From the NCBI GenBank assembly GCA_003444085.1, contig DLVL01000136.1, positions 7,185-12,675 on the forward strand: DNA of 5,491 bases. Direction: 5' to 3'. Positions 1 through 5,491 of this stretch are shown piece after piece. Position numbers and translations under genes: made by a program. Numbering within the stretch: position 1 is the stretch's first letter; every line of letters begins with the position of its first letter. Origin of the DNA: Kosmotogaceae bacterium (GTDB lineage: Bacteria; Thermotogota; Thermotogae; Petrotogales; Kosmotogaceae). A model generated the notes under the pieces. That model was given only the letters and a program-made list of their open reading frames with translations, was not told the DNA's origin and made no database searches.

Positions 1-111
1 AAGATAAACCGCACTCGTCTGGAGGACGGCCCGGCGTTCTCTCAAGCTTTACATGAGCGGGTAGAGAGATTACTCAGCATTTACGAAGTAATAAACCAGG
101 GGAACTTCTGA
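1..111 (+). CDS. C-terminal end of an unidentified upstream protein (partial)
   Basis: An open frame enters from the left edge and ends at TGA 109-111, giving 36 residues that close with INQGNF. The stretch is charged and probably helical (ALHERVERLLSIYEVI). The frame is on the same strand as metG and ends 69 bases before it, so it may belong to the same transcription unit or be the last gene of the previous one. No hairpin with a T-run follows the stop. I do not recognise the protein from this tail. A helical end of this kind would fit, for example, a clamp-loader delta-prime-like protein, which is sometimes encoded near metG, but that is a guess. The 5' part lies outside the window. Confidence 0.5.
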   Translation, partial: KINRTRLEDGPAFSQALHERVERLLSIYEVINQGNF

Positions 112-159
112 CAATCCAAATTGTAGTATAATGGTATACATAAATGGACAGCTCTGTTC
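111..159. repeat. Three consecutive short dyads upstream of metG
   Basis: Three inverted repeats follow one another. The first is ACAAT-CCAA-ATTGT at 111-124. The second is GTATA-ATGG-TATAC at 126-139, which contains the TATAAT. The third is an imperfect GGACAG-CT-CTGTTCC dyad at 146-159. Their centres are about 15 and 20 bases apart. They could be an operator for a dimeric regulator, a weak leader structure, or chance in AT-rich DNA. The first two arms are perfect but only 5 bases long. Confidence 0.35.
127..132 (+). promoter_or_regulatory. Candidate -10 box of a promoter for the metG-gyrA-lexA-rpiB unit
   Basis: A perfect sigma-70 type TATAAT sits 48 bases before the metG start in the only non-coding gap of the window. 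The -35 side is poor: at the usual 16-18 base spacing there is only ACTTCT-like sequence. The better match CTGACA at 108-113 is only 13 bases from the TATAAT, which is too close. The box lies inside a GTATA-ATGG-TATAC dyad. A promoter here is plausible but not proven. Confidence 0.4.
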
Positions 160-169
160 CGTGAGCTTT

Positions 170-176
170 GGGGGTG
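170..176 (+). promoter_or_regulatory. Ribosome binding site of metG
   Basis: GGGGGTG can pair with the 3' end of 16S rRNA (CACCUCC) over seven positions with one G-U pair. The GGGGG core ends six bases before GTG 181, a normal distance, and this fixes the non-ATG start of metG. The same heptamer appears before lexA. Confidence 0.6.
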
Positions 177-180
177 CTGC

Positions 181-2085
181 GTGAAGTCTACGTACTACGT
201 TACGACGCCAATTTACTACCTGAATGCCGATCCGCATATTGGTTCTGCCTATACTACGATTGTTGCTGACATTATTGCCAGATACAGGCGCGCACTCGGT
301 TACGATGTGTTTTTTTTGACCGGCACGGATGAACACGGCCAGTCGGTTCTGAATGCGGCAAAAGTCAAGAATGTGGAAGTGCAGAAGTATTGTGACGATA
401 TGGCAGGTCGTTTTGAGAAGCTCTGGAAGGATCTCGATATAACAAACAACGGATTCATTCGGACAACAGATGAGCGCCATATGAAGACTGTACAGTATTT
501 CGTAGAGACGATGCTTCGTAACGGTGATGTATACAAAGGGAAGTATGAAGGTTGGTACTGTGTTCCCTGTGAGAGTTTCTGGCCGGCAGATGATCTGGGA
601 GACGACAAGACGTGCCCGTCATGCAAGAGACCGGTCAGATGGATATCAGAAGACAACTACTTCTTCAGGTTATCAAAGTATAATGATGCGCTCTTGAAGC
701 TCTTCGAAGATAAACCCGAATTCATGCAGCCGGACTTCAGGAGGAACGAGATGCTAAGCATTCTGAAGGACGGCTTGAAGGACCTCAGCATAACGAGAAC
801 ATCTTTCACCTGGGGAGTTCCTTTGAGCTCAGATCCCGAACACGTGGTATATGTCTGGATAGATGCGCTGATAAACTATATAAGCGCAATCGGTTATCCT
901 GTAGATGAAGCGACTTTCAAACGCTGGTGGCCAGCTGATCTTCACTTGATTGGCAAAGAGATCAACAGGTTTCACTCTCTTGTCTGGCCTGCTATGCTGA
1001 TGTCTGTGGGGCTTCCACTCCCAAAGCAAATCTATGCGCATGGATGGTTGACCGTTAATGGACAGAAGATTTCAAAATCTCTTGGTAACGCCATAGACCC
1101 TCGCGAGTTCGTAAGAGTATATTCGAATGATGCTGTGAGGTATTACCTGGTGCGCGACATTCAGTTCGGTAGAGATGGAGATTTCTCCGAAGAAAATCTC
1201 ATAGGGAGAATCAATTCAGATCTGGCAAATGATCTTGGTAATCTTCTTCATCGTACCGTTGTGATGATAGAGAAGTTTGCTTCAGGAAAGATTCCAACAC
1301 GTGCAGAGGCTACTTCTTCAGATGAACAACTAAACGCTATTGCCAGACAGACAATCACTGACTATAAGGAGAGTATGGATGCTCTCCGGTTTACGCATGC
1401 GATGGAGTCAGTCTGGGAGTATGTGCGATTTGGTAACAAGTACATCGATCTGACTGAACCCTGGATTCTTGGAAAGCTTGAGAACGGCCAGCCCCAGCTG
1501 CAGACGGTCCTTTACAATCTTGCAGACACTCTGAGAAACGTTGCGATGTTGATTTCACCAGTCATGCCATCTACCGCATCAGAGATACTCAGGCGCCTTG
1601 GAGTTAACGAAGCATTCGATCTTAACGAGGTCGCTCCTGGTAGACTTCAGCCAGGAACGGCTGTTATACATGGTGAACCTATTTTTCCACGAATTGATAT
1701 GGACAAGCATAAGAGAGTTATTGGTGACACGTCGACCCCTCTCGAAGAGGAAAACGATTCAAGAATCAGCATTGAAGATTTCACGAAAGCTGATCTCAGA
1801 ATTGGAAGAATTGAGGGAGTAGAGAAAGTCAAGAAGTCAAAGAAACTGCTGAAACTTATTGTAGATCTTGGAGATCTGGGGAAACGCCAGGTAGTGGCAG
1901 GAATAGGAAAGACATATACACCGGAAGATCTCCTGGGGAAAACGGTTGTGGTAGTAGTAAATCTTGTTCCTGTCAAATTGATGGGGATAGAGTCCGAGGG
2001 AATGGTGCTGGCTGCATCAGATTCTGAAAATCTGTCACTGCTTACCAGTGACAAGGATGCAAAGCCTGGAACCAGGATCTCTTGA
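181..2085 (+). CDS. metG: Methionine--tRNA ligase (MetRS) with C-terminal tRNA-binding domain
   Basis: This cytosolic class I synthetase charges tRNA(Met), including the initiator, with methionine using ATP. The 634 residues start at GTG 181. The Rossmann fold begins at once with TTPIYY and the HIGH-type motif HIGS (19-22). A zinc knuckle follows with Cys127, Cys130, Cys145 and Cys148 in two CxxC pairs. VYVWIDAL (224-230) lies in the active-site region, and KISKS (296-300) is the KMSKS loop. An anticodon-binding helical domain fills roughly 340-500. After a charged linker, a Trbp111/EMAP-like OB fold runs from about 530 to the end and includes the family signature KLMGIESEGMVLAA; in relatives this domain dimerises the enzyme and binds tRNA. 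Length and architecture are normal for bacteria. The protein closely resembles Thermotoga MetRS as I remember it. It is the first gene of the cluster, and its stop lies 17 bases before the gyrA start. Confidence 0.97.
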   Translation: MKSTYYVTTPIYYLNADPHIGSAYTTIVADIIARYRRALGYDVFFLTGTDEHGQSVLNAAKVKNVEVQKYCDDMAGRFEKLWKDLDITNNGFIRTTDERHMKTVQYFVETMLRNGDVYKGKYEGWYCVPCESFWPADDLGDDKTCPSCKRPVRWISEDNYFFRLSKYNDALLKLFEDKPEFMQPDFRRNEMLSILKDGLKDLSITRTSFTWGVPLSSDPEHVVYVWIDALINYISAIGYPVDEATFKRWWPADLHLIGKEINRFHSLVWPAMLMSVGLPLPKQIYAHGWLTVNGQKISKSLGNAIDPREFVRVYSNDAVRYYLVRDIQFGRDGDFSEENLIGRINSDLANDLGNLLHRTVVMIEKFASGKIPTRAEATSSDEQLNAIARQTITDYKESMDALRFTHAMESVWEYVRFGNKYIDLTEPWILGKLENGQPQLQTVLYNLADTLRNVAMLISPVMPSTASEILRRLGVNEAFDLNEVAPGRLQPGTAVIHGEPIFPRIDMDKHKRVIGDTSTPLEEENDSRISIEDFTKADLRIGRIEGVEKVKKSKKLLKLIVDLGDLGKRQVVAGIGKTYTPEDLLGKTVVVVVNLVPVKLMGIESEGMVLAASDSENLSLLTSDKDAKPGTRIS

Positions 2086-2091
2086 AAGGAG
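2085..2091 (+). promoter_or_regulatory. Ribosome binding site of gyrA
   Basis: AAAGGAG begins on the last base of the metG stop codon and ends 11 bases before TTG 2103. The spacing is slightly long but usable. The earlier in-frame TTG at 2082 would place this site inside the coding region and has only a weak AGGA (2074-2077) in front of it, so the site favours 2103. Confidence 0.55.
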
Positions 2092-2102
2092 ACAGAGTAC
2101 AA

Positions 2103-4550
2103 TTGCCAGAAGTGATTAACCCAAAACCGATAGACGATGAACTCATAGACTCTTACATGCTCTATTCGATGAGTGTTATTGTTGGAAGGGCGATTCCTGA
2201 TGTTCGTGACGGTCTCAAGCCCGTTCAGCGAAGAATACTGTATGCAATGTACGAACTGGGATTAAGACACAATCAGCCATATAAGAAATCTGCGAGAATC
2301 ATTGGAGAAGTAATGGGAAAGTTCCATCCACATGGTGAAGGTGCTATATATGATGCTCTTGTTCGGATGGCCCAGCCATTCGTAGTCCGTTACACACTGG
2401 TTCAGGGACAGGGTAATTTCGGTTCAATTGATCGTGATCCTCCAGCAGCGATGCGTTATACCGAGGCAAGACTGGCCGCCCTGTCAGAAGAACTACTCCA
2501 GGATATTGACCGTAATACGGTAAGGATGATTTCGAACTTTGATGGATCATTGCTTGAGCCAGATGTCCTTCCGTCGAAAGCTCCCCAGCTACTCATGAAT
2601 GGTTCCTCTGGCATTGCAGTAGGAATGATGACAAGTATACCTCCACACAATCTTTCTGAACTCGTTGGTGCTTTGACCATGCTTATTGATGATCCCGAAG
2701 TCACAGTGCAGGATCTCATGAAACGGGTTAAAGGACCTGATTTTCCCACCGGCGGCGTGATCATGGGAACTGAATCGCTTAAAGAGATTTACGAGGAAGG
2801 AAAGGGGCGCGTTGTCGTTAGAGGTGTTGCCGAGATAGAAGAAATCAAGGGTCAGCCATGCATCGTGATCAGCCAGATCCCTTACAATGTTGCCAAGGCT
2901 GACCTCGTGGAGCAGATTGCCAATCTTACTCAGACGATTAAGGATCTCCAGATAAGGAATATCCGCGATGAATCAGATAGAAGGGGAATGAGGGTTGTTA
3001 TTGAACTCAAGCGTGGCGCAGACCCCAATGTTATTCTGAACCTGCTTTACAAACACTCGAACCTTCAGAACACTTTCAGCGTAAACATGCTGGCCATAGA
3101 CCACCGTAAACAGCCCCGTCTCATGAATCTTAAGGAATTGCTCGAGGCTTTTATAAAACACAGGCAGGAAGTCATCAGGTTGCGAACTGAGTTTGAACTT
3201 GAGAAGGCTCTTAAACGTGCTCACATAGTAGAAGGACTCACAAAGGCGTGTAGATCTATAGATACCGTAGTGGATATTATTCGAAATTCAAGAACCACCG
3301 ATGAGGCATGCACGAATCTGATGGAAGCCCTGGAAATCACAAAGGATCAGGCAGATGCGATCCTTGATCTCAGGCTCGGAAGACTTACCTCTCTTGAAAT
3401 TGAGAAGCTTGGTGCTGAGTACAGGGAACTGGTCAAAAGAGTGAGCGAGTTCAGAGTTCTCCTGTCTGATGATAAGAACATAAATGGAGTTATCATCAGC
3501 GAGCTTCAGGAGTTAGAGGCACAGTACGGAGATGAGCGGAGAACCAAGCTAAGCAACGACGGTGAACTCGATCTGTCTGTTCAGGACATGATTCATGACG
3601 ACGACATACTGGTTCTGGTTACAAATCGAGGCTACATAAAGTCTACAACTCTTGACAGCTATCATAAGCAGCGTAGAGGCGGGATGGGTGTTAAAGGGTT
3701 GCGGACCAGCAATGAAGATTTTGTGTCAATCATCCTGGCAACTTCCAGGCTCAGCAAGACCGTAATCATAACTTCAAAGGGGAAGGCTTATGTGCTTGAC
3801 AACCACCTCCTGGAGAGTACATCGCGAGATTCAAAAGGTAAGCTTCTTGCGAACTACATAAGGATCGATCCGGATGAGTCCGTTCAGGCTGTTCTGTCTA
3901 TCAGAAAGGAAAACGTAGCCGGAAAGTTTCTTGTGGTAACCACTCGCCAGGGAAAGATTAAGAGGACAGCATTTGAGGCTTTCCTTAATACAAGGGTCTC
4001 AGGAGTTAGAGCGATAACTCTTTCAGAAGAAGACAGGGTTGTAGATGCCAGTATCTCCTCTTCTGAAGATGATTCCGTGGTGATTTCCACGAGCCAGGGG
4101 ATGGTGATAAGATTCCAAGTGGATCAGGTGCGGCCAATGGGAAGAACTGCAGCAGGGGTTATCGGAATACGACTGAAGGAAGATGATTTTGTTGTCGCGG
4201 CCGATGTGGTGGATTCAGATGACACCAGATCGTTGCTTTCAGCTACTGAAAAGGGATTTGGAAAACGAACCCCGCTGAAAGAATATCGACTTCAGAGGCG
4301 TGGAGGAATGGGACTCAAGAACATTTATGGTATTCATTCGATAGGCAGAGTTGTCTCTGTTCTGGTGGTCAGCCAGGATGACGAGGTTCTTCTGGCGACA
4401 CGGTCGGGAATGTCAATAAGGATCCCTGTCAGCCAGGTTCGAGAGACAAAGAGAATTACAAAGGGCGTGCGTATAGTCAACCTCAAGAGCGATGATGTCG
4501 TTGCCAGTCTGGCAGTAATCGCCGATCACTCGGAATCGCAGGAATCATAG
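2103..4550 (+). CDS. gyrA: DNA gyrase subunit A
   Basis: GyrA is the cleavage-rejoining subunit of the A2B2 gyrase that puts negative supercoils into DNA. From TTG 2103 it has 815 residues and begins MPEVINPKPIDDEL, like other GyrA proteins; an in-frame TTG at 2082 would add seven residues. The winged-helix domain holds the catalytic Tyr119 in AAMRYTEARL, with Arg118 beside it. Tower and coiled-coil regions run to about 495 (note AILDLRLGRLTSLE). The C-terminal DNA-wrapping pinwheel starts near 498, with six blades beginning around 500, 552, 608, 657, 708 and 760. GyrA boxes QRRGGMG lie at 523-529 and 731-737; this box separates GyrA from ParC. The quinolone region reads HPHGEGAIYD (75-84), so Gly80 stands where E. 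coli has Ser83. The long acidic tail of E. coli GyrA is missing. gyrB is not in the window. Confidence 0.96.
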   Translation: MPEVINPKPIDDELIDSYMLYSMSVIVGRAIPDVRDGLKPVQRRILYAMYELGLRHNQPYKKSARIIGEVMGKFHPHGEGAIYDALVRMAQPFVVRYTLVQGQGNFGSIDRDPPAAMRYTEARLAALSEELLQDIDRNTVRMISNFDGSLLEPDVLPSKAPQLLMNGSSGIAVGMMTSIPPHNLSELVGALTMLIDDPEVTVQDLMKRVKGPDFPTGGVIMGTESLKEIYEEGKGRVVVRGVAEIEEIKGQPCIVISQIPYNVAKADLVEQIANLTQTIKDLQIRNIRDESDRRGMRVVIELKRGADPNVILNLLYKHSNLQNTFSVNMLAIDHRKQPRLMNLKELLEAFIKHRQEVIRLRTEFELEKALKRAHIVEGLTKACRSIDTVVDIIRNSRTTDEACTNLMEALEITKDQADAILDLRLGRLTSLEIEKLGAEYRELVKRVSEFRVLLSDDKNINGVIISELQELEAQYGDERRTKLSNDGELDLSVQDMIHDDDILVLVTNRGYIKSTTLDSYHKQRRGGMGVKGLRTSNEDFVSIILATSRLSKTVIITSKGKAYVLDNHLLESTSRDSKGKLLANYIRIDPDESVQAVLSIRKENVAGKFLVVTTRQGKIKRTAFEAFLNTRVSGVRAITLSEEDRVVDASISSSEDDSVVISTSQGMVIRFQVDQVRPMGRTAAGVIGIRLKEDDFVVAADVVDSDDTRSLLSATEKGFGKRTPLKEYRLQRRGGMGLKNIYGIHSIGRVVSVLVVSQDDEVLLATRSGMSIRIPVSQVRETKRITKGVRIVNLKSDDVVASLAVIADHSESQES
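4502..4514. repeat. Perfect 13-base dyad in the 3' end of gyrA, upstream of lexA
   Basis: TGCCAG-T-CTGGCA is a perfect inverted repeat with a one-base centre at 4508. It lies inside gyrA, about 49 bases before the lexA start. It does not match the classical LexA boxes (CTGT-N8-ACAG or GAAC-N4-GTTC). About one such dyad is expected by chance in a window this long, so a regulatory role is only a possibility. Confidence 0.25.
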
Positions 4551-4556
4551 GGGGTG
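4550..4556 (+). promoter_or_regulatory. Ribosome binding site of lexA
   Basis: GGGGGTG starts on the last base of the gyrA stop codon. Its GGGGG core ends eight bases before TTG 4563. The same heptamer serves metG. It overlaps the alternative start GTG 4554, which argues for TTG 4563. Confidence 0.5.
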
Positions 4557-4562
4557 GTGGAC

Positions 4563-5189
4563 TTGCAGCTCACCGAGAGACAGAAGGAGGTACTCCGATA
4601 TATCGAGAGCTTCACAAAACTGAATGGGTATCCTCCCAGTATACGAGAGATGTGCATCGATCTCAACATTTCTTCACCCAGAGGTGTAGCCAAGCATCTT
4701 GAGTCAATGGAGAAGAAGGGTTTTATCGAGAGAACAGGAGTATCAAGAGGAATTCGGATTCTCAAGAGAGCAGATGGTGGGGACCGCGCCCCCGATGAAG
4801 ATATGGTGAAAGTACCACTTGTTGGCATCATCGCAGCTGGCGAAGCAGTGCAGGCCATAGAAAATCGCGAGGAGTATATCCCCGTTCCGCTCTGGATGGT
4901 ACAGAAGGGTTTTGACTATTTCATATTGCGTGTTACAGGAAATAGCATGATAGACGCGCATATCCTCAATGGAGATCTTGTTGTCATTCGAAAACAGGAA
5001 TGGGCCGATAACGGCGATATCGTAGTAGCACTCATCGATGACGAGTACGCAACATTGAAACGATTCGAGAGCCAGGGGCAACGGGTTCGGTTGAGTCCAT
5101 CAAATGTTGAGATGATGCCAATCGTACTTGATGCACACAGGGTAAGAGTGCAAGGGAAGCTTGTGGGAGTTCTACGACTTTTCCAGTGA
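4563..5189 (+). CDS. lexA: LexA repressor (SOS response, self-cleaving)
   Basis: LexA is a dimeric repressor of DNA-damage genes that cuts itself when RecA filaments form. From TTG 4563 it has 208 residues and begins MQLTERQKEVL, as LexA proteins do; starts at GTG 4554 or 4557 would add two or three residues. The winged helix-turn-helix covers about 1-68 (GYPPSIREM, then ISSPRGVAKHLESMEKKGFI as the recognition part). After a short acidic linker comes the S24 peptidase-like domain, with the cleavage pair Ala92-Gly93 in VGIIAAGEA, nucleophile Ser128 in VTGNSMID, and general base Lys166 in ATLKRF. All three are present, so self-cleavage should work. It resembles Thermotoga LexA as I remember it. 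It follows gyrA by 12 bases and has no clear promoter or classical SOS box of its own, so it is probably transcribed with gyrA. Confidence 0.95.
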   Translation: MQLTERQKEVLRYIESFTKLNGYPPSIREMCIDLNISSPRGVAKHLESMEKKGFIERTGVSRGIRILKRADGGDRAPDEDMVKVPLVGIIAAGEAVQAIENREEYIPVPLWMVQKGFDYFILRVTGNSMIDAHILNGDLVVIRKQEWADNGDIVVALIDDEYATLKRFESQGQRVRLSPSNVEMMPIVLDAHRVRVQGKLVGVLRLFQ

Positions 5190-5193
5190 GAGG

Positions 5194-5200
5194 AAAGGAG
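5194..5200 (+). promoter_or_regulatory. Ribosome binding site of rpiB
   Basis: AAAGGAG ends seven bases before GTG 5208, an ideal spacing. It is too close to the in-frame TTG 5202, so GTG 5208 is the better start. The same heptamer precedes gyrA. Confidence 0.65.
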
Positions 5201-5207
5201 CTTGACA

Positions 5208-5491
5208 GTGAGACTTGCAATAGCTTCAGACCATGCGGGCCTTGATTTAAAAAGTCAGTTGTATGAATATCTGCTGTCTGAAGGTCATGATGTAGTCGAT
5301 CTTGGGGCAGAATCGCGTGAGTCTGTAGATTATCCGGATTATGCTGTGTGCCTGAGTGCTGGCATACAGAAAGGTGAGTACGACAGGGGCATACTTGTCT
5401 GTGGAACAGGGATAGGAATGTCGATAGTCGCCAACAGATTTAAGGGTGTACGTGCAGCGTTGTGTAATCACGTCACACTTGCAAGGCTAGC
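5208..5491 (+). CDS. rpiB: Ribose-5-phosphate isomerase B (partial, 3' end outside the window)
   Basis: RpiB interconverts ribose 5-phosphate and ribulose 5-phosphate in the non-oxidative pentose phosphate pathway; relatives of the RpiB/LacA/LacB family can act on other phosphosugars. 94 residues are visible of the usual 145 or so. They begin MRLAIASDHAGLDLK, with the phosphosugar-site pair Asp8-His9. Further on come SVDYPDYA (39-46), the catalytic Cys65 in GILVCGTGIGMS, and ANRFKGVRAALC. The cysteine and GTGIG loop fit true RpiB. The histidine that opens the sugar ring in E. coli RpiB (in the RQHN region) would fall just past the window edge, so it cannot be checked. The gene follows lexA by 18 bases on the same strand with a strong ribosome site, and is probably in the same operon. 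Confidence 0.93.
   Translation, partial: MRLAIASDHAGLDLKSQLYEYLLSEGHDVVDLGAESRESVDYPDYAVCLSAGIQKGEYDRGILVCGTGIGMSIVANRFKGVRAALCNHVTLARL

Noticed and set aside
112..180. A T-box or SAM riboswitch controlling metG
   Set aside because: The leader is far too short and shows no specifier stem, antiterminator or terminator.
131..184. A 17-codon open frame (ATG 131 to TGA 182-184) whose stop overlaps the metG start, resembling a coupled leader peptide
   Set aside because: It has no ribosome binding site, its ATG lies within the -10 box so the proposed transcript would not contain it, and its peptide has no Met cluster that would suggest attenuation.
1598..1822. A 74-residue open frame on the + strand inside metG
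   Set aside because: It overlaps the well-conserved metG frame entirely and its peptide resembles no family I know; it is a frame shadow.
1647..2102. A 151-residue antisense open frame opposite the metG 3' end
   Set aside because: It is serine-rich low-complexity translation opposite a conserved domain, without a ribosome site or known motif. The other antisense frames in the window are rejected for the same reasons.
2103..4550. ParC (topoisomerase IV subunit A) in place of GyrA
   Set aside because: Two intact GyrA boxes and a six-blade pinwheel, together with GyrA-like length and N-terminus, fit gyrase.
4551..4562. An independent lexA promoter or transcription terminator between gyrA and lexA
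   Set aside because: The gap is only 12 bases and is filled by the ribosome binding site; no hairpin with a T-run and no good -35/-10 pair were seen nearby.
1..5491. Mobile elements, CRISPR repeats, tRNA or rRNA genes
   Set aside because: Almost the whole window is conserved coding sequence; no transposase, spaced repeats or tRNA-like cloverleaf were seen.

Overview
The window is part of a bacterial chromosome carrying four tightly packed housekeeping genes on the + strand, after the last 36 codons of an unidentified upstream gene. The order is metG (methionyl-tRNA synthetase), gyrA (DNA gyrase subunit A), lexA (SOS repressor) and rpiB (ribose-5-phosphate isomerase B, cut by the window end). 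The GyrA, LexA and MetRS proteins, and as far as I remember this gene neighbourhood, look most like Thermotogota. By eye the GC content is in the mid-forties percent, with mixed AGA/AGG and CGT arginine codons. That would suit a mesophilic or moderately thermophilic member such as Mesotoga or Kosmotoga. The lineage is an inference from remembered sequences, not from a search.

Layout. Positions 1-111 hold the tail of the upstream gene. Positions 112-180 are the only real intergenic stretch; it has a perfect TATAAT, three small consecutive dyads and a GGGGGTG ribosome site for metG. metG runs 181-2085. gyrA most likely starts at TTG 2103 and ends at 4550. lexA most likely starts at TTG 4563 and ends at 5189. 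rpiB starts at GTG 5208 and runs off the end. Gaps between genes are about 12 to 18 bases, and no intrinsic terminator is visible, so the four genes look like one transcription unit.

How the genes relate. The unit joins translation (MetRS), DNA supercoiling (gyrase A), the DNA-damage switch (LexA) and a pentose-phosphate enzyme (RpiB). The pair most likely to matter to each other is gyrA-lexA: gyrase failure breaks DNA and triggers LexA self-cleavage, yet lexA shows no recognisable SOS box of a known type just upstream.

I did not find an undescribed system here. The points worth a second look are modest: non-ATG starts on all four genes with two ribosome-site types, a Glu-Gly pair in the quinolone region of GyrA, two identical QRRGGMG GyrA boxes with Met in place of the usual Lys, a LexA recognition helix unlike the classical ones, the dyads upstream of metG, and a perfect dyad just before lexA.
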